A model generated the notes under the pieces. It was not told the DNA's origin. It searched no databases and saw only the letters and a list, made by a program, of their open reading frames with translations. A program made the position numbers and the translations under genes. A DNA stretch of 64,000 bases from assembly GCA_020746875.1 (NCBI GenBank), contig JAGTJL010000005.1, forward strand, positions 1,116,001-1,180,000, given 5' to 3'. Shown in pieces: positions 35,251-45,275 of the stretch; positions within the stretch are counted from its first letter, which is position 1; every line of letters begins with the position of its first letter. This DNA is from Rhexocercosporidium sp. MPI-PUGE-AT-0058 (lineage: Eukaryota > Ascomycota > Leotiomycetes > Helotiales).

Positions 35251-35856
35251 CTTGTTGATACCAAGTTTATCTGTGATTGTTCTGTGAAGCGTGGAGAAGT
35301 CTGAGATGGTGTGAATCAAGGTAGGGAAATGGGAACATGGCTTCCATTGCTCTGTATTATGTATAGAGTTACCTCAGAAGCGGGGAAGTTTGCCAAACCA
35401 GCCACACAGCTTGGCTGATTCATGGTGGCGTATTATTTGGATGATATAATCTCTTTTCCAGAGGTCTAGAGCTGCATAGAGTGCACATTCCCGTATTGTT
35501 TTGATGTCAACAGGGGCACAGATCGTGTAACCGAATTCCCGAATGGCCAGAAAGTCCCCCAGCGCGGTACTGTTAGAACAAGATCATTGAGCGGAATACC
35601 CGGGAATCAAGCGATGTGGATTCAAGTGTTTGACATAGGGCCACCGTTTTCATGAATACTTAGGCATAGCTGTTGCTCGGAAAGTGTTGGGGGTAATTCT
35701 CGCCAGACGCTCACCCAAGTTCAAACGAGACCTTTTTGGAGAAGCTATTCAACGTGTTTCGTTCAGCAACCATGGAAATCAATCAGCAGGAGACACAGGA
35801 TTGCCAAAAAGAAGTTGGAGCCTTGTGCACTGATCGGACACGTATCTTGCCTTTCC
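35251..35856. promoter_or_regulatory. Bidirectional promoter region, permease / acyl-CoA ligase
   Basis: About 600 bases between divergent starts of two genes of the same presumed pathway, the usual place for shared binding sites of a cluster regulator. CGG triplets occur but no inverted CGG-CCG pair was convincingly identified. Confidence 0.35.
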
Positions 35857-37401
35857 ATGAGGGCCACAATTGTCCTTCCAAATACTCCACTATTCAGCCG
35901 ACTTCTCCGCCATGCTTCCAGAGGTCGTAGCGCCGTCCGAGATGACGACTTTGGAGTTGAGAAGTCGTATACGGAACTACTCTCCGATGTATTGGCAATT
36001 CGAAAGGTTCTCCAAGATGTGCTAAGCCAGGAAGTTCTTGTTCGACTTCGGAATGAAAAAGAAGTCTACACTGGGGTTCTTGCGCCAGGCGGATATGAGT
36101 ACACAGTCGCGATGCTGGCAGTAATTGCTATTGGAGCAGCTACGGTCCCAATGAGTAAGCCAATAGCTGTCGCCCACAGAACATATGCTAAGTCGGACAG
36201 CCGTTACGCTGCCGGTCGAAGAAGCTGCTTACTTCGTCACAAAATCAAAACAAGTGGCAATCCTGACCGCCGCCTCATCGACAAACCTCGGGCAAGAAAT
36301 ATCAAGCTACGTCAAAAGCCAGCACTTGCAGACTGTGGAGACCTTGTCTATTCTACCAAACTTGCCTCGGGGCACAATGAAACACAGCTCGATGGTCATC
36401 TCTTCCAATCAGTACCTGTCAGATAATTCTACTGGGATTGTAATATTTACGTCTGACACAACGGGTCCACCAAAGGGAGCTGTCATGAGACGAGGCTTCA
36501 TATTCGAAGGAGCTGTCGCAATAGCAGATCATTACGACATCCAACCCTCAGATGTGATCCTACACGTACTACCCGTCCATCAGGCGACCGGAATTGGCAT
36601 CTCTTTTTTCCCTTTCCTCGTTTCTGGCGCTCTCATCGAATTCCACAGCGGCAGTTTCGATCCTGCTTGGATATGGAGCAACCGAGTTTGCAGCAGTTTT
36701 CATGGTTGAACTTGATCCAAAAGGCACACCTGATGGTTCTGTTGGGAAGCATCTGCCTGGCATAAATGTCAAATTGTCAGAAGGGGATGAAGGAGAAGTT
36801 CTTGTCAGGTCCAGTCAGATGTTTTCAAAGTATGTGTTACAACAATTGTTCTTCGCCAATACTGACAGTATATAGGTATTTGTATGATGATGCCGCGACT
36901 GTAGCAGTATATGACGAAGAGGGCTTCTTTCGAACAGGAGATATTGCACGTCGGAACGGAGACTATTACTGGATTATGGGTCGTGCATCGTTGGACATTA
37001 TCAAGTCCGGAGGGTACAAAATCTCAGCTCTGGATATCGAACGGGAGCTGCTCAGCCTCCCGTATATATCTGAAGCCATGGTGGTAGGGGTTGCGGACCT
37101 TGAATTTGGTCAACGCGTTGCAGCTTTGGTAACTCTCAGAGATGATCAAAGCACTTTTCCTTTGGGATCTGAGAGAAGAAAACTCACCATTGATGGCCTG
37201 CGGAAAGAGTTGAGGAGCAAGCTTGCAGGATACAAGATGCCCACAGTGTTGCGGATCTTTGTCGGGGAATTAACAAAGGGACAGAGTGGAAAGGTTCAAA
37301 AGAAACTTCTCGGGCCAGACATGTTTCCCTCACCTGGCTGGGAAACGCATCCCAACGTGCAAGTGTGGAAGAAGCCGTCGGACCAGAGAAGTAGATTGTA
37401 G
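35857..37401 (+). pseudogene. ACSF3-like acyl-CoA ligase with internal deletion
   Basis: Exons 35857-36154, 36201-36829 and 36876-37401 encode an AMP-forming (ANL) ligase resembling malonyl-CoA synthetase/ACSF3. Blocks seen: LPNTPLFSRLL at the start, the P-loop TSDTTGPPKGAVMRR, DVILHVLPVHQATGIGI, then GYGATEFAAVF, EGFFRTGDIARR, YYWIMGRASLDIIKSGGYKI and GQSGKVQKKL. The end is SRL, an accepted PTS1. Between FDPAWIW and LGYGATEF some 80-90 residues of the family are missing and the frame changes; both motifs are read from the same ~17 nt (36660-36676) in two frames. The P-loop's conserved Gly is Asp (GAC at 36455). It cannot make a working enzyme. Start chosen at the first in-frame ATG before LPNTP. 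Confidence 0.85.
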
Positions 37402-38036
37402 AGGGCTTATTCGGGAGTCTGAACAAACGCAGTCATTGGCTTAAGGTACTAAGCACACACAGATGTTTCAGACGTCCAAGAGTCAATTGTTTGCCGTACA
37501 CACCAGACCTGTGAGAAGTTTAGAATTTCCATTGGATCATACTCTCTAGTGAAGGACCCTAGCTTCTACCCTGAGCGCCATGTCTATGACAATCCGTGGA
37601 GCAAACTTCTAGTGAGGGTTGTCACCATGTAACAGACTAATCAGAAGCCCACAGTAGGAGAATAACGCCGACACTACCTAGCTCTGTCTCAAACTCAGCA
37701 TCCTTCAAATCATCGTCAGGGAGATCAAGATGCAAATACAAAAGGCTAGTACGTTTAATCGGTTTTTGGGAACTTTCATATATATTTCTGTACTCTGTCT
37801 CTTGTGTTCGCTTGTTGCATTCTGGCTTGCTCTTTGTCGTGTGAAAAAATTGTGGAAATCCACCAAGCCGACCAAGCTCTGAAGTATAGCTTCTTGGCCT
37901 TTTCATTTTTGCAACTTCCACTTCTAACTAAAAAGCTCAATCACTCTGGGGTGTTATTCCTGTTGAACAATGGGGAACCTGACTGAGCGCACGTCTTGCT
38001 AGTTCGCGATTAACTTGATCCTCCCAAACGGCTACC
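37402..38036. other. Intergenic region
   Basis: About 630 bases between the ligase and TatD-like pseudogenes. No gene seen. Confidence 0.5.
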
Positions 38037-38778
38037 ATGGCCAACTTAGTGGTAAATAGAAGTGGGGCCAAAAAGCTTCAGTTTACAGATGTGGGTTCTC
38101 TTATCAACAACAGCCAGTAGCCTGCTACAAACACACATATTGACTTCGGTATAGGTTGCAGTTACATACACCGCCGACGAGTTTCAAGGAATCTATCGTG
38201 GAAATAAATACCACGAATCAGACTTTAGCGCAATCCTTGACCTGGCTCTGGGCATCGGATGTTCGAGGACCATGTTAACCACCATGACTTTGAAAGGAGC
38301 CCACGAAAGCCTTCACAGCTCCAAGAAGCGCCCCGATATCTGTTACATGACCTTAGGCGTACACTCATACCACGCCTCCCAGTTCTTCTAAGAAGGAGAT
38401 CTGTTGACCGAGCTCAGAAACTTGGGAAGGGAGTTGATGGCAGCAAATGAAAAGTCTCTGGTAGCATTTGGAGAGATCGGACTCGATTACGATAATCTGA
38501 ATCGAGCCTATAAAAAATCCCAGCATTGTGCATTTCGAGACCAACTCGAGATCGCAGTCGAGTTCCAATTGCCATTGTTTCTACACGTGCGTGCTGCATG
38601 CGACGATTTCATATCCATCATCTTGCCATATTTGTTGAAGCTAAAAGTACGAGGACGGGTCCACTCATTCGCAGGTACGAAGGACTTATCGTTAGACGAT
38701 ATTGCAGACGTGACATGGAAGAATAGTTTGGAAAAGTTTATATTAGATTCATGGCTGATCTACCACATTGAGGATTGA
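38037..38778 (+). pseudogene. TatD-like metal-dependent hydrolase remnant
   Basis: From ATG 38037 the sequence reads KLQFTDVGS; then, after an ill-defined intron, EFQGIYRGNKYHESDF, ICYMTLGVHSYHASQFF, and VAFGEIGLDYDNLNRA, QLEIAVEFQLPLFLHVRAA and RGRVHSFAGT. These match, in order, the TatD DNase family (GVHP, GEIGLDY, LPLFLH and HSFTG motifs). A TAA at 38389-38391 splits it after the GVHSYH motif. Behind HSFAGT the text jumps to SLDDIADVTWKNSLEKF, which resembles the very end of TatD proteins. About 100 residues, including the third metal-binding part, are thus missing. TatD enzymes are 3'-5' exonucleases with a TIM-barrel fold. It is not obviously part of the acyl-CoA pathway but lies in the same decayed interval. 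Confidence 0.7.
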
Positions 38779-39075
38779 TACGTCGGTCTGCAGGTACCCA
38801 GAGCCAGAGTTCTCCTTTGTTGATGTGCTAAGCGAGACTTCGCTTGGTTGCCAATCATTCAGCACTCGCTCCGTTTCAAAAAGTGCAAAGATTTCACAGT
38901 CGATTCAAGTCATTAGGAATTCCATCTGTCTGACTTGTTGTGGGGTCAGATATGTCATATCTCATGGAATCATACCGGCAAACTCTACCCGCGCCAGAAC
39001 GCCATACGTCCCTTGTCTTTGCATGAAATTGTGCAACCATGAGCCATCCGTTCCCTTGAAATCCCAGCCATCGCA

Positions 39076-40470
39076 TTAAAGGAAATAATCTGCCACAGGC
39101 TTCTTGGCTGGCATTCCACGAGAGTCTTGCGGAGCTGCCTGGAATACCCGATACCTTCTCGCCGGACCACTCAAAAGAACTCTCTCCTTCTCCTTCAAGA
39201 TGCCGCCGTCGCTTCTGTTTACTTCTCCGTTGCTTCGTGCAATCATGCCATCACCACTGCCGTCTTCGCCGAGCTCAAGAATCGCAGCCACGTTACCGCA
39301 TCTGTAACAGTAATTTGGCGCAGACCAGACCGTTACGATGCTGTTATCGAACATCTCCTTGAATCCTTCCATGACAAGCTGATGTGCTCGCGCAATCAGA
39401 GACAAGTCGTTAACGTGGTTGAAGACTTTGACGATGTCGGCTCCAAATAGAAAACCTGCTCCTCGTGGCGACAACCCCCATCCATCAATCTCGTCTGGAT
39501 CCGACCAAAGGAGATCACACATAGCTCCCTCGTGGGGTACTTCTTGCTTCCGGTCTAGTAATCGTATCTTGTCAATAGAGTCGACTAATGGTGATAATCC
39601 CCCATGTACACACAGTACTGCTCCGCTTGGATTTCCTGGAGACCCTCTGCTGAAACCCGACGCTCCTGATCCTGGGGGCCCTGTCTTTCCCGGAGACTTT
39701 CCTCCCTTCTGCCTCGGTATGCTGCTTATGATACCTCCTTCTGAGTTCAATACTTCGATTTCCGTATCTGGATCGATGTATTCCTGAGTTGAAGTGAGGC
39801 TGTTAGACTTAGGGCCTGAGACCTTGTGCTTGGAGGGCTCAAGTGTGCTAGAAGCTCCGAGAACGATAGCTCCAAGCGCAAGATAGTCGAAGACTTCGCA
39901 ACAATATCTCCAAACATTCGCACTGCCGTACTTCCGCAGACATTCATCGTAGAAGCCATAGACTGTTGTAATTTGTCTAGACTCGTGGTTGCCTCGGATC
40001 AGGGTCATTCGGTCTGGGTATCTTACTTTGAGGCATAAGAGGAGGAGGAAAGATTCGAGAGAGTAGAAACCCCGGTCGACGAAGTCACCTGGGGAATTCA
40101 GCATGTCTCCCAACCTCACTCCAAGATGTACATACCCATAAATAGGTAATTTGTATCTGGCACATCACCACCAACCCGGAACAGCTCCATCAAATCGTGA
40201 AACTGCCCGTGAATATCACCACATATCTGCAACTCATCAGCACAATGTCCAGCCTTCCTTCTCCAGAGCCTATACCGTTACTGGCGCAGTCACCGTCACC
40301 ACATTTCCCTCCTCGATCAACAGCTCCCTCGCCTTGTGGCATAGCTCCCTAACTTGCGCTTCGGGGATTGGTCGACAAGCTCGCAGTTGCGCGATTGCTC
40401 TGTCAAGGTATTAGGTCATACTCCTGGGCCTCTGGGGGGAGGGGTTGATGTACTTGTCAAGGTCACTCAT
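39076..40470 (-). CDS. PPG1: Serine/threonine protein phosphatase PPG1 (PP2A-like), 414 aa
   Basis: Four exons (40470-40454, 40399-40276, 40226-40136, 40088-39076) join in phase; the first is only 17 nt (MSDLDK). Phosphatase signature motifs are complete: [30 protein letters not shown], then [15 protein letters not shown] and a YCYRCGN segment near the end. The C-terminus is DYFL, as in PP2A-like enzymes. Between the GNHE region and VHGGLSP there is an insertion of about 75 residues, Ser/Gly/Pro/Lys-rich. In yeast, Ppg1 acts with Far proteins (STRIPAK-like) on glycogen storage, mitophagy and cell-cycle arrest. The gene is intact and marks the right edge of the degenerate region. Confidence 0.93.
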
Positions 40471-41033
40471 CTTGCTCTCCCTCTAGACAAATACTCTGCA
40501 AATCGCAGCTTCTTTGCGACCGGCTCAATGGCTCCTCGGAGGTTTTCCAGGACCCTTTTGTCTTAAGATGGAGCTTAGAAAGCACCCGGCGCATAGAGGT
40601 GTGGCGTAAAACGAAGGTATGTCGCACAAATCGTAGAGTCTTGGAGGTATCGAAAGAAGTTTCTTTCCTGTACCTATGCGCCGAATGAATCTGATCTGCG
40701 GACAAGAGTACCAGGTATAGGGCGCAAGTGGTGGAATGGTCGTGTGCTTGAAGATTTAGATTTCATGGAGCTCCAGCCTTGGACGTTTGATAGAGTCGGC
40801 GGCGGGATCGCGTCAAATGGGGCTAAGCCCGATTAGATTTCAAGCTCCATCCAAAATATCGTGCCACTACAAGTCATCCCAAACCACCACCAACCCATGT
40901 TTCTCTACTCCCTACCAGTGCAACAATAGGTATGTTACAATCTGTTATAGCCAATTGGTCTATAGGCTTGGTACTGATCGACCTTTCAGCGCCAATTCCC
41001 TCGTTCAATTGAGCCGGAAGGCTCGCAGCAATT
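40471..41033. promoter_or_regulatory. Bidirectional promoter region, PPG1 / small hypothetical
   Basis: 563 bases between divergent starts. No specific site recognised. Confidence 0.4.
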
Positions 41034-41405
41034 ATGCCACCACATATGCACCCTCGAAGCCGCCTCACCTCCTCACTATTCGCAACTACCCTCTTTGCGA
41101 GCTTCTTCGTCGTCGCCCTGCCGCATGCGCTACCATGCCCAGCCCCGAGAGTCGCGTACGCAGATGATGGTACACCGCAGACTGGCAAGCGACGGAGGAA
41201 GCGGAAGTGCCCAATTGATGAGAACGAGGGTTCTAATGTGGTGAAGGATGTCTCTACGGTAGAGGAAAGCAGTGATGATATTGAGGAGGTGGGATTGAGG
41301 ACACAGAAGAGGGAATGTCCTGTACCGAAGCCTGGTGGACTGGTCGGGGAGATACTAGGGTTTGGGGCTTCAAGTAGTGGCGAGAAGGGCTCGAAACCAC
41401 CGTGA
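41034..41405 (+). CDS. Small conserved-looking fungal protein with N-terminal helix (123 aa)
   Basis: Single exon. An N-terminal basic segment is followed by a hydrophobic helix (about residues 13-32), CPAPRVAYADDGT, a strongly basic KRRRKRK cluster, an acidic Ser/Glu middle and a tail with KRECPVPKPGGLVGEILGF. I recall the CPVPKPGG...GE.LGF tail from other uncharacterised ascomycete proteins with a single membrane helix, but I cannot name a function. The helix plus basic flank could be a mitochondrial or ER anchor. It is divergent from PPG1. In-frame ATG codons at positions 1 and 5 are alternative starts. Confidence 0.6.
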   Translation: MPPHMHPRSRLTSSLFATTLFASFFVVALPHALPCPAPRVAYADDGTPQTGKRRRKRKCPIDENEGSNVVKDVSTVEESSDDIEEVGLRTQKRECPVPKPGGLVGEILGFGASSSGEKGSKPP

Positions 41406-44400
41406 TGAATGGATTTGGGAGGACAGGGGATGTATGTGTATATTTTGTACTATTCCCCACTTCGAATGGAAGCTTTTAAATACCATCGGGCGGAAATGTT
41501 TCCCTGGAATTCTCTCGGGAAGTGTTCTTTTCCATTCTTTGCTCTTCAGAAGCAGCCATTGTAGCTACGCTTCGAGCTCTCTCAACAAGGGTACGTTTGA
41601 ATATCCAGGCCATTTGCATACAGGGATACCAACCGGAATAAGAAATCGCCAAATTCTTGTGTCGTTGCGTACAAGAAGCTGGTGTCAAAATATAGGGTAG
41701 TCCAGCGATGGACGAGATAGCTGAAAGTGGATAAACCGCTTCTTTGGTATTGACGACGTTCTTTCTCCCAAAGACTATAGCTGACGATGTTCATTACCTA
41801 AGATAATCTTTTGACATGTGAGATCTTCTCGTCAGTATTCAGCTACTTGTGCTCGGGATACTGTGGAAGACCATGCTATAGTTGACAGCAAAACCAATCC
41901 TTATAGCAATAGCGTTGATGCTGAAAGTTGGACTGTTGCAGGGCTTCTGTGATGTACGAAGGGCCTTGTTCAGATCTTCCAGCAGTCACTCCTCAGTTAA
42001 TATTCATTTGTGGTCCCCTGGGCGGCGCAGTTCTATACGATCTGCTTCAGATCATCGTCTGTTTCAAGACTTGCAATACGTGGCATCGCTTCTATTGATC
42101 TTATTCTCCCTGGTGGGACATTGAAAGAATCAAGTACGGCTGCCCGGAACATACGTGAAATGTGATACTCTACTGTGGAAGAAACCCATCGTGGGAGCTG
42201 CAGTGCGCCGAATTCGTTTACTTTCCTTGCACAGTATTCGTCTCAGAGCTGAACTCCGAGGGAGGGCTTCCCCAAGAGCTTCATGCAATGTAGCCACAGT
42301 AATTCATTCAGCACTTTTTAGACTCATCCTGTACAAACTCAAACACAGCCATCTTACTTCCAATTCAAATGCGCTTCTTATACGCTATCTCTCTTTTCCC
42401 ACTTCCCACTCATAGCTTCAAGCCCGGCAAGTTCATACCTAGCTCCCTCTCTAACTCTTTCCTGACAGAACCTGGAAGTGCTTCAAGATGGGGAAAATAT
42501 TAGAATCGTTCATCTGAATTAAGAATTGAATCTAGGCATGCCGGCGCTGGAGACCCTGGCGAGGACTGTCTGTATCTTGATAGTAGAGGCGAACCACTAA
42601 GTAGTGTCAGCAGCTCGGCTCTCCAGTACTTACAACCGTCGATTGTGAGATTATCTCAAGAGATAGATACATGGTTTTCTCAATCACAATTCTTGTAGCA
42701 GCACTGCTTGGAGTCAAAAATTCAGTGGTGCCTAAACATTGCTTCCGCCTTTCTTACGTCACGAACAGTCGCTTGCAACGAATCTATATCCCAAGCGATG
42801 CTGACTGCCAACTAGCATGGGCAATGACTCTGTTTTGGACAGCTGTACAAAAAATAGGTCTCCCAAATGTTGGCCCTTCTCAACTTAGCGAAATTGCGTG
42901 ATTTCATTCAGAATGATGGATGTTCAAGCCGTAGCGTAACGATGACACGAATTGAATTCCCATTCCTTACTTCCCGTCAGGGCTTTGATATCTTGGTCCT
43001 TTAGCGTTCTATAACTCTTAAAAAATTTCTGTTCTGTTTCTTTATACTTGCCAATTAAATCTAGAAACGCACTCCTCGAGGGGAGGCTGCAAGAAAAGTA
43101 TTTAGAAAAAATAAAATAGAAAGAGGATATGAGAAAGGAATAAGAAAGAGACTATGTATACTCGTTTAGACTTCTTAGAGTCTAAGAGTTTGACTCTTTT
43201 AGTTCCACATATCTTACCTTTGTCTCCACACACATCTCGCTTCATGAAATAAGGCTCTTGATAAAAATGCTGCTTTGTTATAATTAAGGTGAATTTGCGG
43301 GTTTCTTGCTGTCTTAGTGGAGTGGACGGCCACATTCAATGGTGTTTACAACTTTCTGGTAGCGACATGAATAAAAAGACCAATGTTGTATGTTCTGTCA
43401 AATGACCCAGCAAAGATGCACCTCTTGCAGATCAGGAAATAGATACTGGGCTTTTGAAAACGACATGCCAGACAGTCCGATTTAGAATTGCCAGAGTCAG
43501 TCTCGGGGCGCTCGGTGCGATGGTGAGTTAGTAAAGCCCTGTTGGCAGCCATCAAACTAGGGTTTTCCACGAGAAGTAGGACTTTGATAGCCTCTGTAAT
43601 TTGACAACAGCAATTCTACAGTTATCTCCAAACAGATTCTATCTTGCAGAAACCTTTCACAGGCATCCTCACCTCTGAGGAAACCAATCATACAGCTGAA
43701 GTGGCTAAGTAGATGAAAATCAGCACTCGACATTCGGCCAGAACATGGGACTGAGGTTTAGTTCGGTCAGGATTGCCCCAATATTAGTTCGATGGCTGAC
43801 GAAAATAATTGTATATCCTCATTGCCTCCGGCGGTTACTACGGTAATGCTGGCTCTGTCTTCGCATTCCAACACCTGTACTTTTTTTCTCGCCGAGGCAG
43901 TCAAATATTAGCTGCATACTCACACAAGAGACAAATCACAGACAGCCAATTTCAAAACAAGCAACCGATTCACCGGCTCTCTGGCACCTTTGCAGAAGGG
44001 TGGAAAGTGAGGAAGTGGTCATTTGTGTTTGTTTACTTTCGCTTAATGCTCACATTCGCCAAATCAACTGATACCCCGTATTAAAACAATATATTCCTTG
44101 ACGTCAATTTCACGCGTTTCGCTCCTATCCCATCAGGAAACGGAAGTGGATCAAATGAATCCCTAGAAACCGCGATAAGCAAAGTATCCGTATTTAAAAC
44201 TCAACCGATAGCTCGCCTCGGAGCTATGACAACCGCGCGCAAAAACCGGTATGGACATGAAATGCTCTCTCGATAGCCGTGATAGATAGCGCTTATCTCA
44301 GCTTCAGAAATGGAAATCCATTCAAGTAAGTTCACCATAGGAGAACTGCTTCAAAGCAAATACTTGCCCCCGCAGTAGTTGTGTGGCGGCAAGGTATATC

Positions 44401-45275
44401 AGACTCGTGACAGGACCGGATAATCCCAGTCCAACAAGCAGGTCATCCCACCGAATCGACAGCGCTGTGGAAAAAATGACAACGGAGAGCTAATTTGAAA
44501 GTAAATATCTAGCGCCATCTTACCTCTTTCCAACCAATCTTGCCAATGCAAGCGGGATCTTCATCGGGTACTACAAACCCGTCGCAACACATCACGTCAT
44601 TTGAACAAGAGCTTCAAGACGACTGTTATCTACCTCTATACCTTAAGATTGTACTGCTCCTTTCGTAACTTCGCCTACGAGGTGAAGAGGCGGTTATACC
44701 GTGCCGCTATCTTCATCTTCATCTTCATATCCAGATGTCCGGGGAATGGCTTCCTCCTCGCTTACCCTAAATTACTAGATCTAAATCTAATAAACAGCAG
44801 TGGACCTGACAACAGAAGGGAATGAATACCTAGGTAGGGGGAGAAGGAAAGCAGAGTGTATAGGGAGAAATGATTGAAGTTTCATATTTCATTGTTTTTT
44901 GGGGGGGGGTCAAGCTACACTAACAATCCGGGTATCTCTCTTTGCACGCACGCAATCAAGCAAGCAAAATCATGCCTTATTTCCATCCTCCCATCCTCCC
45001 CGTCCTGCCACTCCCCTACCCTTCAATCCACCCTAGCCAACGCCAAATGTCCATCTTACACATCGCAAAGAATGAGAAGTAATTCCATTATTCCATTAAA
45101 CTCGATCAACAGTCGAAATAAACTCCGAGGAGTGAACAGAGAGGCATTCCCTAATCTATGTAGGCCGTGAACTAATATCCATTCCTGTTCCTATAATTTT
45201 TTACCGGGTATCGTTCGTTCGCTCATTTTTGTATGCAGTATGTAGTTACGTCAAGGAGAGAGAAAGGTGAACAGA
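41406..45275. other. Largest gene-poor stretch (about 3.9 kb)
   Basis: No gene could be supported on either strand. Frames at 42671-42901 and 43809-44084 (plus) lack domains and intron structure. The region is AT-richer than its surroundings, with a 9-nt G tract at 44901-44909. Its last part is the 3' flank of the CSC1-type gene. A degraded element or long noncoding transcript is possible but not shown. Confidence 0.5.
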
